A stretch of DNA of 64,000 nucleotides from Shewanella oneidensis MR-1 (GTDB taxonomy: Bacteria; Pseudomonadota; Gammaproteobacteria; Enterobacterales; Shewanellaceae), in contig NC_004347.2 of NCBI RefSeq assembly GCF_000146165.2, positions 1,426,001 to 1,490,000 of the forward strand, in the 5' to 3' direction. The notes beneath the pieces were generated by a model, which was not told the origin of the DNA, made no database searches, and was given only the letters and a program-made list of their open reading frames with translations. Below are positions 26,653 to 36,137 of this stretch, in pieces; the first letter of the stretch is position 1; each line of letters begins with the position of its first letter. The position numbers and the translations under genes were made by a program.

Positions 26653-27852
26653 TCAGTATTTTGAAGCTTGCTGGCGTTCTAGTGATGCCGCGTATTTTTT
26701 AAACGCGAGGTGGCGCCAAAGTTTTTCCAATGGCCCTTGCTTGAAATAGCGTAAATACAGGCTGGCCAACAGTAATTGCACTACTGAATAAACCAGCGCT
26801 ATGGCCATGTATCCCCATCTATCTAAGCTCAATAGCAATTCGGGAGCTAAGTGTCTAAACACTAACACGCCAACGATGGATTGCAGAATATAAAGGCTAA
26901 AGGCGAGTTTGCCCACATTTTGCAGTGGTTTTAGCACGGTCGAGCGATTTTGGCAGATGCTAACGAGGATATGGATATAAATCAGCGCCATTGGAATGGC
27001 ACTCAGCATGACAATAATGTCTGAAAACATCACCAGCATGGGATTCTGGGTTAAACCTAACAGGGTATCCATGGTGGATAACACTAAGCTGGCTAAAGCG
27101 AGTTTGAGTAAGGTATTACGGTTAAATCCCTGTTCAAAGATGCCCTGTCGATAAAGTGCCATGCCCAGCAACATTAAGCCTGCCGTAAACCACATTAAGG
27201 TAAAAGGGAGCGCCAACGCCGTATAGCCCACTTGAATTAAATGCAGTAGCAGTTGATTAGGGTAGCTTGATGTCCAAGCACTGTATTGCTCGGCAAAAAA
27301 CGCGGATTCGCGGGTAAAGAGTTCGTCACTACCGCTGAGGGCGAGCAAGCAGGTAATCACTAAGGACATGAAAATAAAAATATTCGCCTTACGTTTTTGT
27401 TCAGCAATGGTGATATCGCGGTAACAGAGTGCTAAAAAACCACTGATCCCATAGGTCAGTAAAATATCACCCGACCAAATGAGAATACCGTGGATTAAGC
27501 CAAAGATAATTAACCATTTCAAACGTGAGCGCAGCAGGGGATAAGCGGCCAAGCCCTTGGCAGTAAATTTCTGATACTGGATGTAAAGTCCCACACCAAA
27601 CAGCATTGAAAACAAGCTAATAAAGCGGCCTTCAATAAAAAAATTGCTAAAGGTTTGGAGGATCTGATCCCAGAGCAAGGGAATTTGGTGAGGCGCATAG
27701 CCATAAAAACTAATGCCCATAAAGTAGATATTCATAAAAAATATCCCCAAGACGGCTAAGCCTCGAATCGCATCGAGGTTAGCATTGCGGGTACTTGGGA
27801 TGGGCTGATGGGGGGCGTTACAAACGGGTTGGTTATTCGCCAATATCTTCAT
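26653..27852 (-). CDS. DUF418 / YeiB-like membrane protein
   Basis: The 399-residue protein has about ten hydrophobic segments and begins MKILANNQPVCNAPHQPIPSTRNANLDAIRGLAVLGIFFMN. The R-x-x-x-LDAIRGxAVLGI pattern and the C-terminal DUF418 domain (GRLAFSLYILQS-type motif, here GKLAFSLYILQSIVG) identify the YeiB group. It is related to acyltransferase-3 folds, but no activity is proved. Its start overlaps the 3' end of the upstream deaminase gene by 20 bases in another frame, so translation is probably coupled. Confidence 0.92.
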   Translation of the reverse strand: MKILANNQPVCNAPHQPIPSTRNANLDAIRGLAVLGIFFMNIYFMGISFYGYAPHQIPLLWDQILQTFSNFFIEGRFISLFSMLFGVGLYIQYQKFTAKGLAAYPLLRSRLKWLIIFGLIHGILIWSGDILLTYGISGFLALCYRDITIAEQKRKANIFIFMSLVITCLLALSGSDELFTRESAFFAEQYSAWTSSYPNQLLLHLIQVGYTALALPFTLMWFTAGLMLLGMALYRQGIFEQGFNRNTLLKLALASLVLSTMDTLLGLTQNPMLVMFSDIIVMLSAIPMALIYIHILVSICQNRSTVLKPLQNVGKLAFSLYILQSIVGVLVFRHLAPELLLSLDRWGYMAIALVYSVVQLLLASLYLRYFKQGPLEKLWRHLAFKKYAASLERQQASKY

Positions 27853-28270
27853 TCCACAGTTGGGGCTTGGCGGCGATAAAATCGCGCATCAGTTGTTTAC
27901 ACTCGGGATTATCGACCACAGTCACATCAACGCCGCGGGACTGGACATAGGCTTCAGGGCCTTGGAAGGTGACATTTTCACCCACCACCACTTTGGGGAT
28001 GCCGTAGAGCAAAATGGCACCGCTACACATATCGCAGGGGGAGAGGGTTGAATAGAGCGTGGCCTTTTGATAATCGGCGGCGGTTAATCTGCCAGCGTTT
28101 TCAAGGCAATCCATTTCTGCATGGAGCACAGCGCTGCCTTGTTGAACGCGCTTATTGTGGCCACGAGCGATAATTTTACCGTCAATCACCAATACCGAGC
28201 CAATGGGAATACCCCCTTCGGCTAATCCTTGTTTGGCTTCATCAATGGCGGCCTGTAAAAATTCATCCAT
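27833..28270 (-). CDS. Nucleoside/cytosine deaminase (CDA fold)
   Basis: Taken from ATG 28270 (MDEFLQAAIDEAKQGLAEGGIPIGSVLV), 145 residues; an upstream TTG at 28282 is possible. Zinc-site motifs are intact: HAE in SAVLHAEMDCLENAGR and PCDMCSGAI, with the NKR(V/I)QQGS segment before them. This pattern fits the cytosine/guanine deaminase branch; the IPIG and C-terminal NPECKQLM segments recall yeast-type cytosine deaminase. It probably deaminates a free base in the cytosol. It forms an operon with the YeiB gene by overlap. Confidence 0.9.
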   Translation of the reverse strand: MDEFLQAAIDEAKQGLAEGGIPIGSVLVIDGKIIARGHNKRVQQGSAVLHAEMDCLENAGRLTAADYQKATLYSTLSPCDMCSGAILLYGIPKVVVGENVTFQGPEAYVQSRGVDVTVVDNPECKQLMRDFIAAKPQLWNEDIGE

Positions 28271-28403
28271 CTTGCACCCCAATGTAGGTTGTTTGGCTTA
28301 GCATAGCAGTGCGTAAGGTTTGGGCAAGACAACTTAAGTTGCTATCTTGCTTAACGATTAACCTTGGCTGCTTGACGATTAATCTTGGATCGCTGGCGTT
28401 AAC

Positions 28404-28895
28404 TTATTTTTGCGGCTTTTCTGAAATCCACAATTTGATATGTCCCTTCACGACCACGACGCCTTGGGTGTCATAGGCGGTCACGGGAACTAGCATATCG
28501 CCGAGGGTCCATTGCTCGGGCGTGACTTCGGCAACACATAAAATGTCGCTGCCCGCTTTGGCGGTTTAATCCACACTCATGCCCTTAGGGATCCAACGTA
28601 AATGGGCTGGTATCGAGGCTTCGGCCATCACGCCCATCGCCATTTCGAGACCATTACAAATCGCGATCACATGCACGGTTTTTATATGATTATGAACGGC
28701 ATGACGTTTTTTTATCAGGCAGGCGCAGCGGTTAAGCTGTAATTCAGTAATCAATGGTTTGATGCTGCCAAAATAAGGCGCCATGCGTGACACCATCATT
28801 GAGAAGATTTTCTGGCCAAAGGGTAATCCTTGGGTCTTGTGGTAAAGCGCAAGGACTTTATTTGGCTTGATGCGAGTTTCTGTATGGGTACTCAT
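28404..28895 (-). pseudogene. DUF4442 hotdog-fold thioesterase-like gene with an in-frame stop
   Basis: The frame from ATG 28895 (MSTHTETRIKPNKVLALYHK) codes 109 residues, then meets TAA at 28566-28568. The same frame continues with good coding sense (TAKAGSDILCVAEVTPEQW ... HIKLWISEKPQK) to a TAA at 28404. The total is exactly 164 codons, a normal length for DUF4442 hotdog proteins. The context MSVD-stop-TAKAGSDI fits a lost Tyr codon (TAT or TAC to TAA). So a single substitution appears to have broken an otherwise intact gene, or a sequencing error is present. The truncated product would lack part of the hotdog sheet. Confidence 0.85.
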
Positions 28896-29130
28896 GTTTA
28901 TCCTTCATCGGAGTGCAAACTTAGGGCGATAATCTTAGGCCAGCGATGATGTGAGGTCTTATGGCTGGCTTATCTTTTCTGGTCGGATGAGTGTAACATT
29001 GAGATAACAATCATTGCCAGTCGACTGGATTAAGCAAACTTCATTTCGCGGTTTTTACGCTAACACCGTATAATCGCGACAAATTTGTTATCACAGACAA
29101 ATCATATTGATTTAACAACAAGGACTCACA

Positions 29131-30045
29131 GTGAACTATTTGCTGACCTATTTTAAGGGAATGGCCATGGGCGCGGCCGACGTGGTGCCAGGCGTTTCGG
29201 GCGGCACCATCGCCTTCATTACGGGTATTCTCGATACCTTGCTTGAAAGCGTTAAGCGCATCAATCCATCCCTTTGGGGCGTGATTAAGTCGCAGGGGCT
29301 AAAAGGCGCCTTTGTGCATATTAATGGTGGATTTTTAGTGAGTTTATTGGCGGGGATCCTGACCAGTATTTTTACCTTCGCTAAGCTAATTTCTTGGTTG
29401 CTGGTGGCGCATCCTATCCCGATTTGGTCATTCTTCTTTGGCTTAATCATTATCTCCGTTGTGCATATGCTCAAGCAGGTCAGTGGCTTTACGCTGGCGC
29501 GTTTAGGTTTATTTGCGCTTGGTGTGTTAGTGGCGTGGGCGATTACTGTGCTCAATCCGGTCGCAGTTGAAGCCAGTTACCTTAATCTCTTCTTTGGCGG
29601 TGCGATTGCAATTTGTGCCATGGTGCTACCGGGGATTTCTGGCAGTTTTATCTTATTATTGTTGGGGTTATATCCTGTCGTGTTAGCGGCGGCGAAAAAT
29701 ATCCAACTCGATATTTTGGCTTGTTTCGCAGCAGGAGCGGTACTTGGCCTGTTAACTTTCAGCCATTTACTCTCGGCATTGCTGCGTAAATACCACGATG
29801 CGACCGTGATATTTTTAACCGGATTGATGCTTGGCACCTTAGGCAAAATTTGGCCTTGGAAACAAACCTTAACCTGGCAGACTAACTCCCATGGCGAACA
29901 AGTGCCGTTGCTGGAGCAAAATATTTCGCCGCTTAATTTTGAGCAAGTGACTGGCCAGCCTTCACAACTGTTGTTCGCCATTGTCTGTATGTTAGCGGCT
30001 ATCGCCTTAGTCTGGGGTTTGGAAAAGGTCGGCAGACGGGATTAG
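29131..30045 (+). CDS. DUF368 membrane protein
   Basis: The 304-residue protein from a GTG start, with AAGGACTCACA upstream, begins MNYLLTYFKGMAMGAADVVPGVSGGTIAFITGI. The MGxADVVPGVSGGT motif is repeated in related form as CAMVLPGISGSFILLLLG at about residue 165, the internal duplication typical of DUF368. About nine hydrophobic segments are present. Recent work connects DUF368 proteins to undecaprenyl phosphate (C55-P) recycling across the inner membrane; I recall this from family literature and cannot test it here. A terminator follows. Confidence 0.93.
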   Translation: MNYLLTYFKGMAMGAADVVPGVSGGTIAFITGILDTLLESVKRINPSLWGVIKSQGLKGAFVHINGGFLVSLLAGILTSIFTFAKLISWLLVAHPIPIWSFFFGLIIISVVHMLKQVSGFTLARLGLFALGVLVAWAITVLNPVAVEASYLNLFFGGAIAICAMVLPGISGSFILLLLGLYPVVLAAAKNIQLDILACFAAGAVLGLLTFSHLLSALLRKYHDATVIFLTGLMLGTLGKIWPWKQTLTWQTNSHGEQVPLLEQNISPLNFEQVTGQPSQLLFAIVCMLAAIALVWGLEKVGRRD

Positions 30046-30074
30046 CCTTTTATCATTTCACCATCAAATTCAAT

Positions 30075-30099
30075 AAAAGCAGCGAGTATCGCTGCTTTT
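30075..30099 (+). terminator. Intrinsic terminator after the DUF368 gene
   Basis: AAAAGCAGCGA-GTA-TCGCTGCTTTT followed by ATGTTTT. The stem is perfect, 11 base pairs. Confidence 0.9.
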
Positions 30100-30245
30100 A
30101 TGTTTTAAGGCCGATGGAATGTCTCGACTTTAGGGCAATGTCATTTTTGCCCCGCTTTGGTTACAATCCCCGTTTAGCGTACTCAGTCGCGTTATGTTCT
30201 AGTTAAAACTCAGTGAGAGTTTGTCGTTACGATAAGGATATAGTT

Positions 30246-31820
30246 GTGGAAAAAAAACAGGTCTCGTGGGTTGGCGTGGCGCTGGCAATTTTTGCCTTAG
30301 GGCATGTGGTTAACTTACTCATCGATAAACAGGATGCTGAAATATCTCCCGAATTAAAACAGCAAATTTCCGACACGATATTGGCTCACAGACCACCATC
30401 CGCCGCGAATAATGTATTAACCTCTACTCCGAATAATCTTCAGGTAACTGACGAGTCCCACAAAATCCCTATGCCGGCCCACTTAGCCCAAGTGAGTCAA
30501 ATCTACAGTAATCTCAGTGCATTTGCGGCACTCAAGCAAGATGGTACTGTGGTGGCATGGGGCGATCCTGACTGTGGTGGCGATATCAATAATGCCGCAG
30601 AGCCTCTAGTCAATGTAAAACAGCTATACGCGGCGGAGAATACCTGTGGTTTTGCGGCCTTAACCCGTGATGACAAACTTATCCCCTGGGGTATGGGGAT
30701 GAAGCAAGTGCTTACAGGTGTTCGTTCTTTTGTGTTGGCAGAGGGACTTTATGCGGCCATCAAACAAGATGGTAGTGTAGTGAGTTGGTCTAACCTCGAT
30801 TCAACTCCTGCCGAACTGAGCTCGGGTCAATATGCAGCGCCTGCAATGACCAATATTGACACAGTGTTGATTAATAAAGGTGCCTTTGCTGCCTTAAAGC
30901 AGGGGGGAGCAGTAGTGACCTGGGGCGATGCTGCTTATGGTGGCGATAGTCGCCACGTGGCCTCTGAGCTTAACCATGTCGATTTGCTCTATGCCAACAA
31001 TAATGCCTTTACCGCGAGGACGGCGACAGGGAAATTAGTGTCTTGGGGTGGGCTCAGCGATGATCAAAAAGGCCGCGAACAACTTGCAAAACTCAACCAG
31101 TTAGCGCCTGCCGTGAAAGTTGTCAACACGGAACATGGGTTTGCGGCGCTGCTGGCGGATGGCAGCGTATATGCGTGGGGTGAGGGGGAATTGACTGAGT
31201 ATCACGTTGCGTTTCCAGCGCGTTTGTCTACCACAAATCGCACCAATAAAGTGATTGATATTTATGCAAATCGTGGCGCGTTTGCCGCCCTAACCATCAG
31301 TCGTCAACTGTACGTATGGGGCAGTAAATTCAATGGTGCTGATACGTCTGTCCTACAAAATAAGTTGCAAGACGTGCAAAAGGTTTATCCCTTTGAGGAG
31401 GGCTTTGTCGCGCTACGCAGGGATAATACGGCCATTGCTTGGGAAGGCTGGGAATTGGTAGGCAAGCAACCACGTTATCAAGAAGTCACTCAGGTAAACA
31501 AAGTGGTGACCTATGAGCGGGAGTTTGCCTTTTTAAAGCAGGATGGCACTGTAGTCGATGGCCACTCTGGACCCAAAACTAAAATCACCCAAGCAACGGA
31601 TATTTTCCCGACAGGCTTAGGGTTTACGGCTAAACGCCAAGATGGCTCGGTTGCGGTATGGATGGGAGATAATGCTGCGGTGACCTTAGATAAACAAGCC
31701 GTTGATTTGAGCCAAATGCGCGACATTCGTAGCAATTTGCTTGATGCCATTGCGTTAATGGCCGATGGCACAGTGCAGACATGGAATATGATGGGCTTTA
31801 GCGGACAAGCTGCGCAATAA
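30246..31820 (+). CDS. Membrane-anchored RCC1-repeat-like protein
   Basis: Taken from GTG 30246 (MEKKQVSWVGVALAIFALGHVV), with AAGGA 7 bases upstream, 524 residues; an earlier GTG at 30213 is less likely. One N-terminal membrane helix is followed by a long series of units of about 45-50 residues with the pattern AFAALKQDGTVVxWGDxxYGGD. This is the RCC1/BNR-type beta-propeller repeat. At least eight units can be counted between residues 75 and 515. Such propellers mediate protein binding; no catalytic motif is visible. The protein is probably anchored with the propeller in the periplasm. Its role is unknown. Confidence 0.85.
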   Translation: MEKKQVSWVGVALAIFALGHVVNLLIDKQDAEISPELKQQISDTILAHRPPSAANNVLTSTPNNLQVTDESHKIPMPAHLAQVSQIYSNLSAFAALKQDGTVVAWGDPDCGGDINNAAEPLVNVKQLYAAENTCGFAALTRDDKLIPWGMGMKQVLTGVRSFVLAEGLYAAIKQDGSVVSWSNLDSTPAELSSGQYAAPAMTNIDTVLINKGAFAALKQGGAVVTWGDAAYGGDSRHVASELNHVDLLYANNNAFTARTATGKLVSWGGLSDDQKGREQLAKLNQLAPAVKVVNTEHGFAALLADGSVYAWGEGELTEYHVAFPARLSTTNRTNKVIDIYANRGAFAALTISRQLYVWGSKFNGADTSVLQNKLQDVQKVYPFEEGFVALRRDNTAIAWEGWELVGKQPRYQEVTQVNKVVTYEREFAFLKQDGTVVDGHSGPKTKITQATDIFPTGLGFTAKRQDGSVAVWMGDNAAVTLDKQAVDLSQMRDIRSNLLDAIALMADGTVQTWNMMGFSGQAAQ

Positions 31821-31843
31821 CCAACGCAAATACAATAAAACCA

Positions 31844-31874
31844 AAGGGCTAAGGTTATTTACACCTTAGCCCTT
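31844..31874. terminator. Bidirectional terminator between RCC1-like and YheO-like genes
   Basis: AAGGGCTAAGGT-TATTTAC-ACCTTAGCCCTT. The perfect 12-pair stem lies between convergent genes. The T-tracts are short. Confidence 0.82.
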
Positions 31875-31878
31875 CTAA

Positions 31879-32559
31879 TCAAGCGAGGCTTTTTTCGCTT
31901 TCAGCTTGATTAGCTTTGATTTCCCGCAAGTACCGATAAATCGAATGCACTGAAATCCCCAATCGAGTGGCAGCCACTTGGGCGCTGTCCTTGAGTTCGA
32001 AAATCCCTAACTCATGGAGTTGATTGACGATTTCGCGGCTCTTTTGTGAAGCTGAAATCGCGGGATTAGCACGTATCTCATGATTCACACTGTCGATGGT
32101 GCTATGGAGTGCCTCATCGATATTGCGGGCAAACACCTCGGGCGAACTGGTGAGTTCACTGCCAAGGAGTTGCTCTGGCATCATGGTGCGCAGTACTGAC
32201 TGCAGTGGCGCGTCCATATCGGTATTAATGCACAGTAGCCCAATCGGCAGGTTTTTGGGGTTACGGATCACCGTGGTGATCGATCTTAACGTCTTACCAT
32301 TGGCGCATTTTGTGAGATAAGAGTTGGAAATATCCTGACCGGTTTTGAGTTTGAGCAAGGCAAGGTTGGTAATGGGCGCACCTACTTCACGGCCTGTGAC
32401 ATGGCCATTGGCAATTTTTATTACCGAAGGATGTTTAGCATCTAAACTGTGCAGCACCACCTCAGTGTGCTCGCCATACATGGCGGCAATCCCATCGACG
32501 ATATTTTCGATGGACTTGAGTATATCCAGATCGCTTTGGGTTAGTTCTTGCAATTTCAC
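31879..32559 (-). CDS. YheO-like PAS/HTH transcriptional regulator
   Basis: The 226-residue protein from a GTG start has an N-terminal YheO-like PAS domain (PF08348; MYGEHTEVVLHSLD, then GREVGAPITNLALLKL, about residues 28-125) and a C-terminal HTH_22 (about 175-215; HELGIFELKDSAQVAATRLGISVHSIYRYLRE). The family includes DauR, which controls D-arginine catabolism in Pseudomonas. Here it follows the cysteine desulfidase-like and RidA genes on the same strand, so it probably controls amino-acid breakdown in response to a small ligand. Confidence 0.92.
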   Translation of the reverse strand: MKLQELTQSDLDILKSIENIVDGIAAMYGEHTEVVLHSLDAKHPSVIKIANGHVTGREVGAPITNLALLKLKTGQDISNSYLTKCANGKTLRSITTVIRNPKNLPIGLLCINTDMDAPLQSVLRTMMPEQLLGSELTSSPEVFARNIDEALHSTIDSVNHEIRANPAISASQKSREIVNQLHELGIFELKDSAQVAATRLGISVHSIYRYLREIKANQAESEKSLA

Positions 32560-32601
32560 TCTTTTGGCCTTTTCATCAAGCTCTTATCACGGATAAGTAC
32601 T

Positions 32602-33876
32602 TTATTCCGACATGATGTTGATAATGGTGACATCCGTAGAGGACATGCCGTTAAGGACCATTTTGCCAATGTTCTTAATGGTTTTTTCAACATGATTGGC
32701 GATGATGCCTTGTCCTGACACGTTTTGGCTACTGAGCGCCATCAAGAACGAACGTACCGCTGCACTCGAAGAGGTGCTTACCTTCATGGCGCAGGAGGCT
32801 TTGGCGCCATCGCAGACCATGCCTGAGCTATCGCTGATGACGTTTTGAATCGCAAAACAGGATTGCTCGAAGCTGCCGCCCGCTAAATACACCATCGCCA
32901 TAGAGGCCGCCGCGCTGGTGACGGTATTGCCACAAAATGCCGATAATGGCGGGTAGTGGGACTTAATATAAATCGCCCCTAAATGGCTCATAATCAGCGC
33001 GCGCGCCAGTTTTTCTTCACTGACTTTATAACACTGGGCGGTGATCACCACCGGAATCGTGGCCGCAATCCCTTGATTACCACTGCCTAAATTGCTCATG
33101 GCGGGCAGATTAGCACCGCCCATACGCGCATCCGAAGCCGCCGCAGTCAGCATCACAATTTTATTGAGTAAGTCTTCGCCAATAATCCCCGCGGCAATAC
33201 CGTTTTTCATGGTGCGGCCGACTTCTAGCCCATAGGGTTTGGACATGCCTTCATCGGATAATTTACTGTTTAATTCAGAGGCTTTAAGGATAAATTGGAT
33301 TTCTTCGAAGGGCACTTCTTCGGCGAAACGGTAAATCGATTCAATGTTGATATCTACACCATCACAGATAGACCCCGTCGCCTTCGCTTGAGCGTTATCC
33401 GCAGTGAACACTAACTCACCATTTAAGCGTTTTTCCGCAATTAAGGTATGTCCGCCACAGATTTTCACCATGGCCTCTTGCTCACCGGAGGTTAAGGTCA
33501 CGCAGCAATAAATAAATTCATCGGTCTCGGTACGCTCAACTTTTACCTTTGCAGCATCAATTAAGGCTTGAGCCTGAGCAACTTGCTCGGGGGTAACGCT
33601 GGCAAGCACTTCTAGGCCAGCATCGGCGTTGCCTGCAAGAGCGCCCGCTGCCGCGGCAATCGCTAGACCGATTTTACCCGTGCCAGGTACATACACGCCC
33701 ATTGAGTTTTTATAAAGATTATCAGAGACCTGTACCGCAATTGAATCAGGATCATCATTTAATAATGTACGTGCTACCGCGGCTGCGTAAGCCGCAGCAA
33801 TGGGCTCAGTGCAGCCTAAAGCGGGTTTAACGACTTGATTGATGATTTGAATATACTGCTGCCATTGGGGTTTCAT
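32602..33876 (-). CDS. UPF0597 / L-cysteine desulfidase (CyuA/YhaM) family protein
   Basis: The 424-residue protein carries the UPF0597 signature. The N-terminal [15 protein letters not shown] holds the first conserved Cys, and [47 protein letters not shown] and [17 protein letters not shown] follow. Conserved cysteines are expected to hold an oxygen-sensitive Fe-S cluster that breaks L-cysteine into pyruvate, ammonia and sulfide. E. coli CyuA (YhaM) is the nearest characterised type I recall. RidA, which clears the reactive enamine intermediates made by such lyases, is encoded 22 bases upstream, which supports the role. Confidence 0.92.
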   Translation of the reverse strand: MKPQWQQYIQIINQVVKPALGCTEPIAAAYAAAVARTLLNDDPDSIAVQVSDNLYKNSMGVYVPGTGKIGLAIAAAAGALAGNADAGLEVLASVTPEQVAQAQALIDAAKVKVERTETDEFIYCCVTLTSGEQEAMVKICGGHTLIAEKRLNGELVFTADNAQAKATGSICDGVDINIESIYRFAEEVPFEEIQFILKASELNSKLSDEGMSKPYGLEVGRTMKNGIAAGIIGEDLLNKIVMLTAAASDARMGGANLPAMSNLGSGNQGIAATIPVVITAQCYKVSEEKLARALIMSHLGAIYIKSHYPPLSAFCGNTVTSAAASMAMVYLAGGSFEQSCFAIQNVISDSSGMVCDGAKASCAMKVSTSSSAAVRSFLMALSSQNVSGQGIIANHVEKTIKNIGKMVLNGMSSTDVTIINIMSE

Positions 33877-33898
33877 CGGGCTACAACCTTACAGATGC

Positions 33899-34285
33899 TT
33901 AATCGTTAACGTGAGCGATGGCTTCGATTTCCACTTTGACGCCCAGTGGAAGATCTTTCACCGCAAAACAGCTGCGCGCAGGGCAGTCGGTTTTAAAATA
34001 GGTTTTATAGACTTCATTAAAAGCGGCAAAGTCACTGATTTCACTTAAATAACAAGTGGTTTTAAGCACAGTATCAAGGCTGCCGCCGCCAGCTTCCAGC
34101 ACGTATTTAAGATTCTCAAGGCATTGCACCGATTGCTCGCTAATGCCGCCATCAACAACACCACCTTTGTCTTTGCATACTGGCAACTGTCCGGAGGTAA
34201 AAATCAGGTTGCCATAACGCGTGCCGTGGGAATACGGACCGATAGCGGTAGGAGCGCGCTCTGCGTGAATAATGCTTTTCATCAT
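33899..34285 (-). CDS. ridA: RidA family reactive-intermediate deaminase
   Basis: The 128-residue protein has the YjgF/RidA signature: PTAIGPYSHGTRYGNLIFTSGQLP at the N-terminus and the catalytic Arg in CPARSCFAVKDLPLGVKVEIEAIAH (Arg about residue 105). RidA hydrolyses 2-aminoacrylate-type enamines produced by serine/cysteine lyases. It is the first gene of an apparent operon ridA - cysteine desulfidase - YheO-like regulator, which fits cysteine catabolism closely. The start could be either of two tandem ATGs. Confidence 0.92.
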   Translation of the reverse strand: MMKSIIHAERAPTAIGPYSHGTRYGNLIFTSGQLPVCKDKGGVVDGGISEQSVQCLENLKYVLEAGGGSLDTVLKTTCYLSEISDFAAFNEVYKTYFKTDCPARSCFAVKDLPLGVKVEIEAIAHVND

Positions 34286-34812
34286 GAATTACCAAAGTCT
34301 AAATTTGCAACATTATTTGCATTTTTAGTCGATAGAGCAATCGTTATTGCAAATATTTTTTAGCAAGCGGTTAGTGGCTTTGGTTTTATCTTTAATTTAT
34401 CAATTGGTTGTGCTTGTTTATGGTAATGATTGACGATTCTCCACTTGTTTTTGGACTCAAATGAATTTGCATCCGATGTTAGCGCATGTTGACTTTGGCA
34501 GATGAACAGTTGGCCGCCGCTGACTGGTGAGTACGTGGTAAGTGATAGATAAATAAGTAAAATCCCATCGACAACGTTGCTATGCGCTCATCAGAATAAC
34601 GTTATAACGAGTTAAACGGTATGCTCTCAGACTTTCCTTAAACATGATTGTGACAAAATGTCGCAATGTCGTGCGTTATTTCACGCTTTTATGTGCTTGT
34701 GAATGGATTTCTCACATCTCGATTTCATTCTCATTCTCTGTGCTCTTGAGGTCCGGATGGGAGTTTTTATAATCCTTGCCAAGTACTTTAGTTGTCTCTT
34801 TTTTGCTAATAC
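34286..34812. other. Intergenic region upstream of ridA
   Basis: About 530 bases without a credible gene. TGTGA-N9-TCACA at 34698-34716 is an inverted repeat, but its spacer is 9, not the 6 of a CRP site. The region should hold the ridA promoter. Confidence 0.5.
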
Positions 34813-34979
34813 TAGGGCGTGTTGACGTTTCAGGGTTCGTCTGGCAAGCCCTTGCTCTTACTTTCTGTCATAAGAGCAGCTCCTCATTTGAGTAGTATAA
34901 CGACACATCATTCCTCGTTTCGCGAGCACGAGCTTGCTAGAACGAACAAAATTTAATCTCGAAACGTCAACACGCCCTA
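34813..34979. mobile_element. MITE-like palindromic element, copy 1 (167 bp, internally deleted)
   Basis: The ends are TA-GGGCGTGTTGACGTTTC and its complement GAAACGTCAACACGCCC-TA. It matches copy 3 (60823-61105) in the same orientation but lacks 116 internal bases. The missing part lies exactly between two AGGGTT direct repeats present in copy 3, so it was probably lost by recombination or slippage. There is no coding capacity. The TA on both sides fits IS630/mariner-type target duplication. The right end is only 18 bases from the start of the Tat-transglutaminase gene. Confidence 0.85.
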
Positions 34980-34997
34980 ATAAGGAAGGAATACCGA

Positions 34998-36137
34998 ATG
35001 CAAAGACGTGATTTTTTAAAAGGTGCAGCAATTCTCTCGGCAGCAGGAATCGTTATGCCAGTATTGGCGGCCTCAACACAGACGAGTGCAGTGACAGATA
35101 AAGGTGTTGGCCGTCGCCGTTTTACCTTAACTAATACCTATCAATTAGCCGCGCCAGAAGGCTCATCAGGCGTGGTGAAGTTATGGGTGCCATTGCCCGA
35201 AAACACGGCCTTTCAACAGGTTGAAAAACTTAACTTTAGCGGCACTTATCAAGATGCTTATATCAGTGCCAATAACCATTATGGCGCCAAAACCCTGTTT
35301 GCCACTTGGCCCGATGCTAAAGGTAAAATGACCTTAACATTAGAATTAGTGATAGAAACCCAAGATTGGGAGCCCCTTAAAAGTGGCGAGTTAAGCCATT
35401 ATCGCGCGCCAGCAAAGCCTGAGTATCCTGCTGAAGTGGCCATCTACCTTAAGCCAACCAAGCATATGCCAGTGGACGGTATTGTGAAGCAGACCGCCGA
35501 TAAGATTGTGGGTAAGGAGACCGAACCGCTTAAACAAGCACAACTCATTTATAACTGGGTGAGTGCCAATATGTACCGTGATAACAGTGTGATAGGTTGC
35601 GGTAATGGTGATGTGGCCGCGATTCTTGAAAGTGGCAAACTCGGTGGAAAATGTACTGATATCAACTCAGTGTTTGTGGCACTGATGCGCGCAGTGGGTG
35701 TGCCCGCCCGTGAAATGTTTGGCATTCGTTTAGGCCAAGCCATCAAAATGGGTAAATACTCCAAAAAAGCCTTTGGTAGTGCCGACGAAAAAGGTGTTGC
35801 CGATGTCACTGGTGGCCAACATTGCCGTGCCATGTTCTACCTTGCTGGTTATGGCTGGTTACCCGCCGATCCTGCGGATGTGACTAAAATGCGCCTCACC
35901 GAGAACAAGGAACATAGCGATCCTGCAGTGCAAGCTGTGAATGACTACCTATTTGGTAACTGGGAAATGAATTGGATAGGCTTTAACTATGGCCGTGACT
36001 TTGACTTATTCCCCGCCGCAGAGCAGACTCCACTCAACAATTTTGGTTACCCTTACGCTGAAGTGGATGGCGACCCTGTAAATTACTATGAGCCAAAAGT
36101 ATTTGCCTATGACTACCAGTCAAGCGAGCAGCGTTAA
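34998..36137 (+). CDS. Tat-exported transglutaminase-like protein
   Basis: The 379-residue protein has a Tat-type signal (MQRRDFLKGAAILSAAGIVMPVLAAS). The transglutaminase-like core is at about residues 180-305, with Cys in GGKCTDINSVFVALMRAVGVPARE, His in GGQHCRAMFYLAGYGWLP and Asp in ADPADV, so a cysteine protease-like triad is complete. Bacterial members are peptidases or amide-processing enzymes, not proven cross-linkers. The AAGGAAGG ribosome site is strong. The next gene, MerT-like, starts inside its 3' end, so it is in an operon with metal-handling genes. Confidence 0.9.
   Translation: MQRRDFLKGAAILSAAGIVMPVLAASTQTSAVTDKGVGRRRFTLTNTYQLAAPEGSSGVVKLWVPLPENTAFQQVEKLNFSGTYQDAYISANNHYGAKTLFATWPDAKGKMTLTLELVIETQDWEPLKSGELSHYRAPAKPEYPAEVAIYLKPTKHMPVDGIVKQTADKIVGKETEPLKQAQLIYNWVSANMYRDNSVIGCGNGDVAAILESGKLGGKCTDINSVFVALMRAVGVPAREMFGIRLGQAIKMGKYSKKAFGSADEKGVADVTGGQHCRAMFYLAGYGWLPADPADVTKMRLTENKEHSDPAVQAVNDYLFGNWEMNWIGFNYGRDFDLFPAAEQTPLNNFGYPYAEVDGDPVNYYEPKVFAYDYQSSEQR

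Noticed and set aside
34698..34716. TGTGA-N9-TCACA as a CRP site
   Set aside because: CRP sites have a 6-base spacer; 9 places the half-sites on the wrong helical face.
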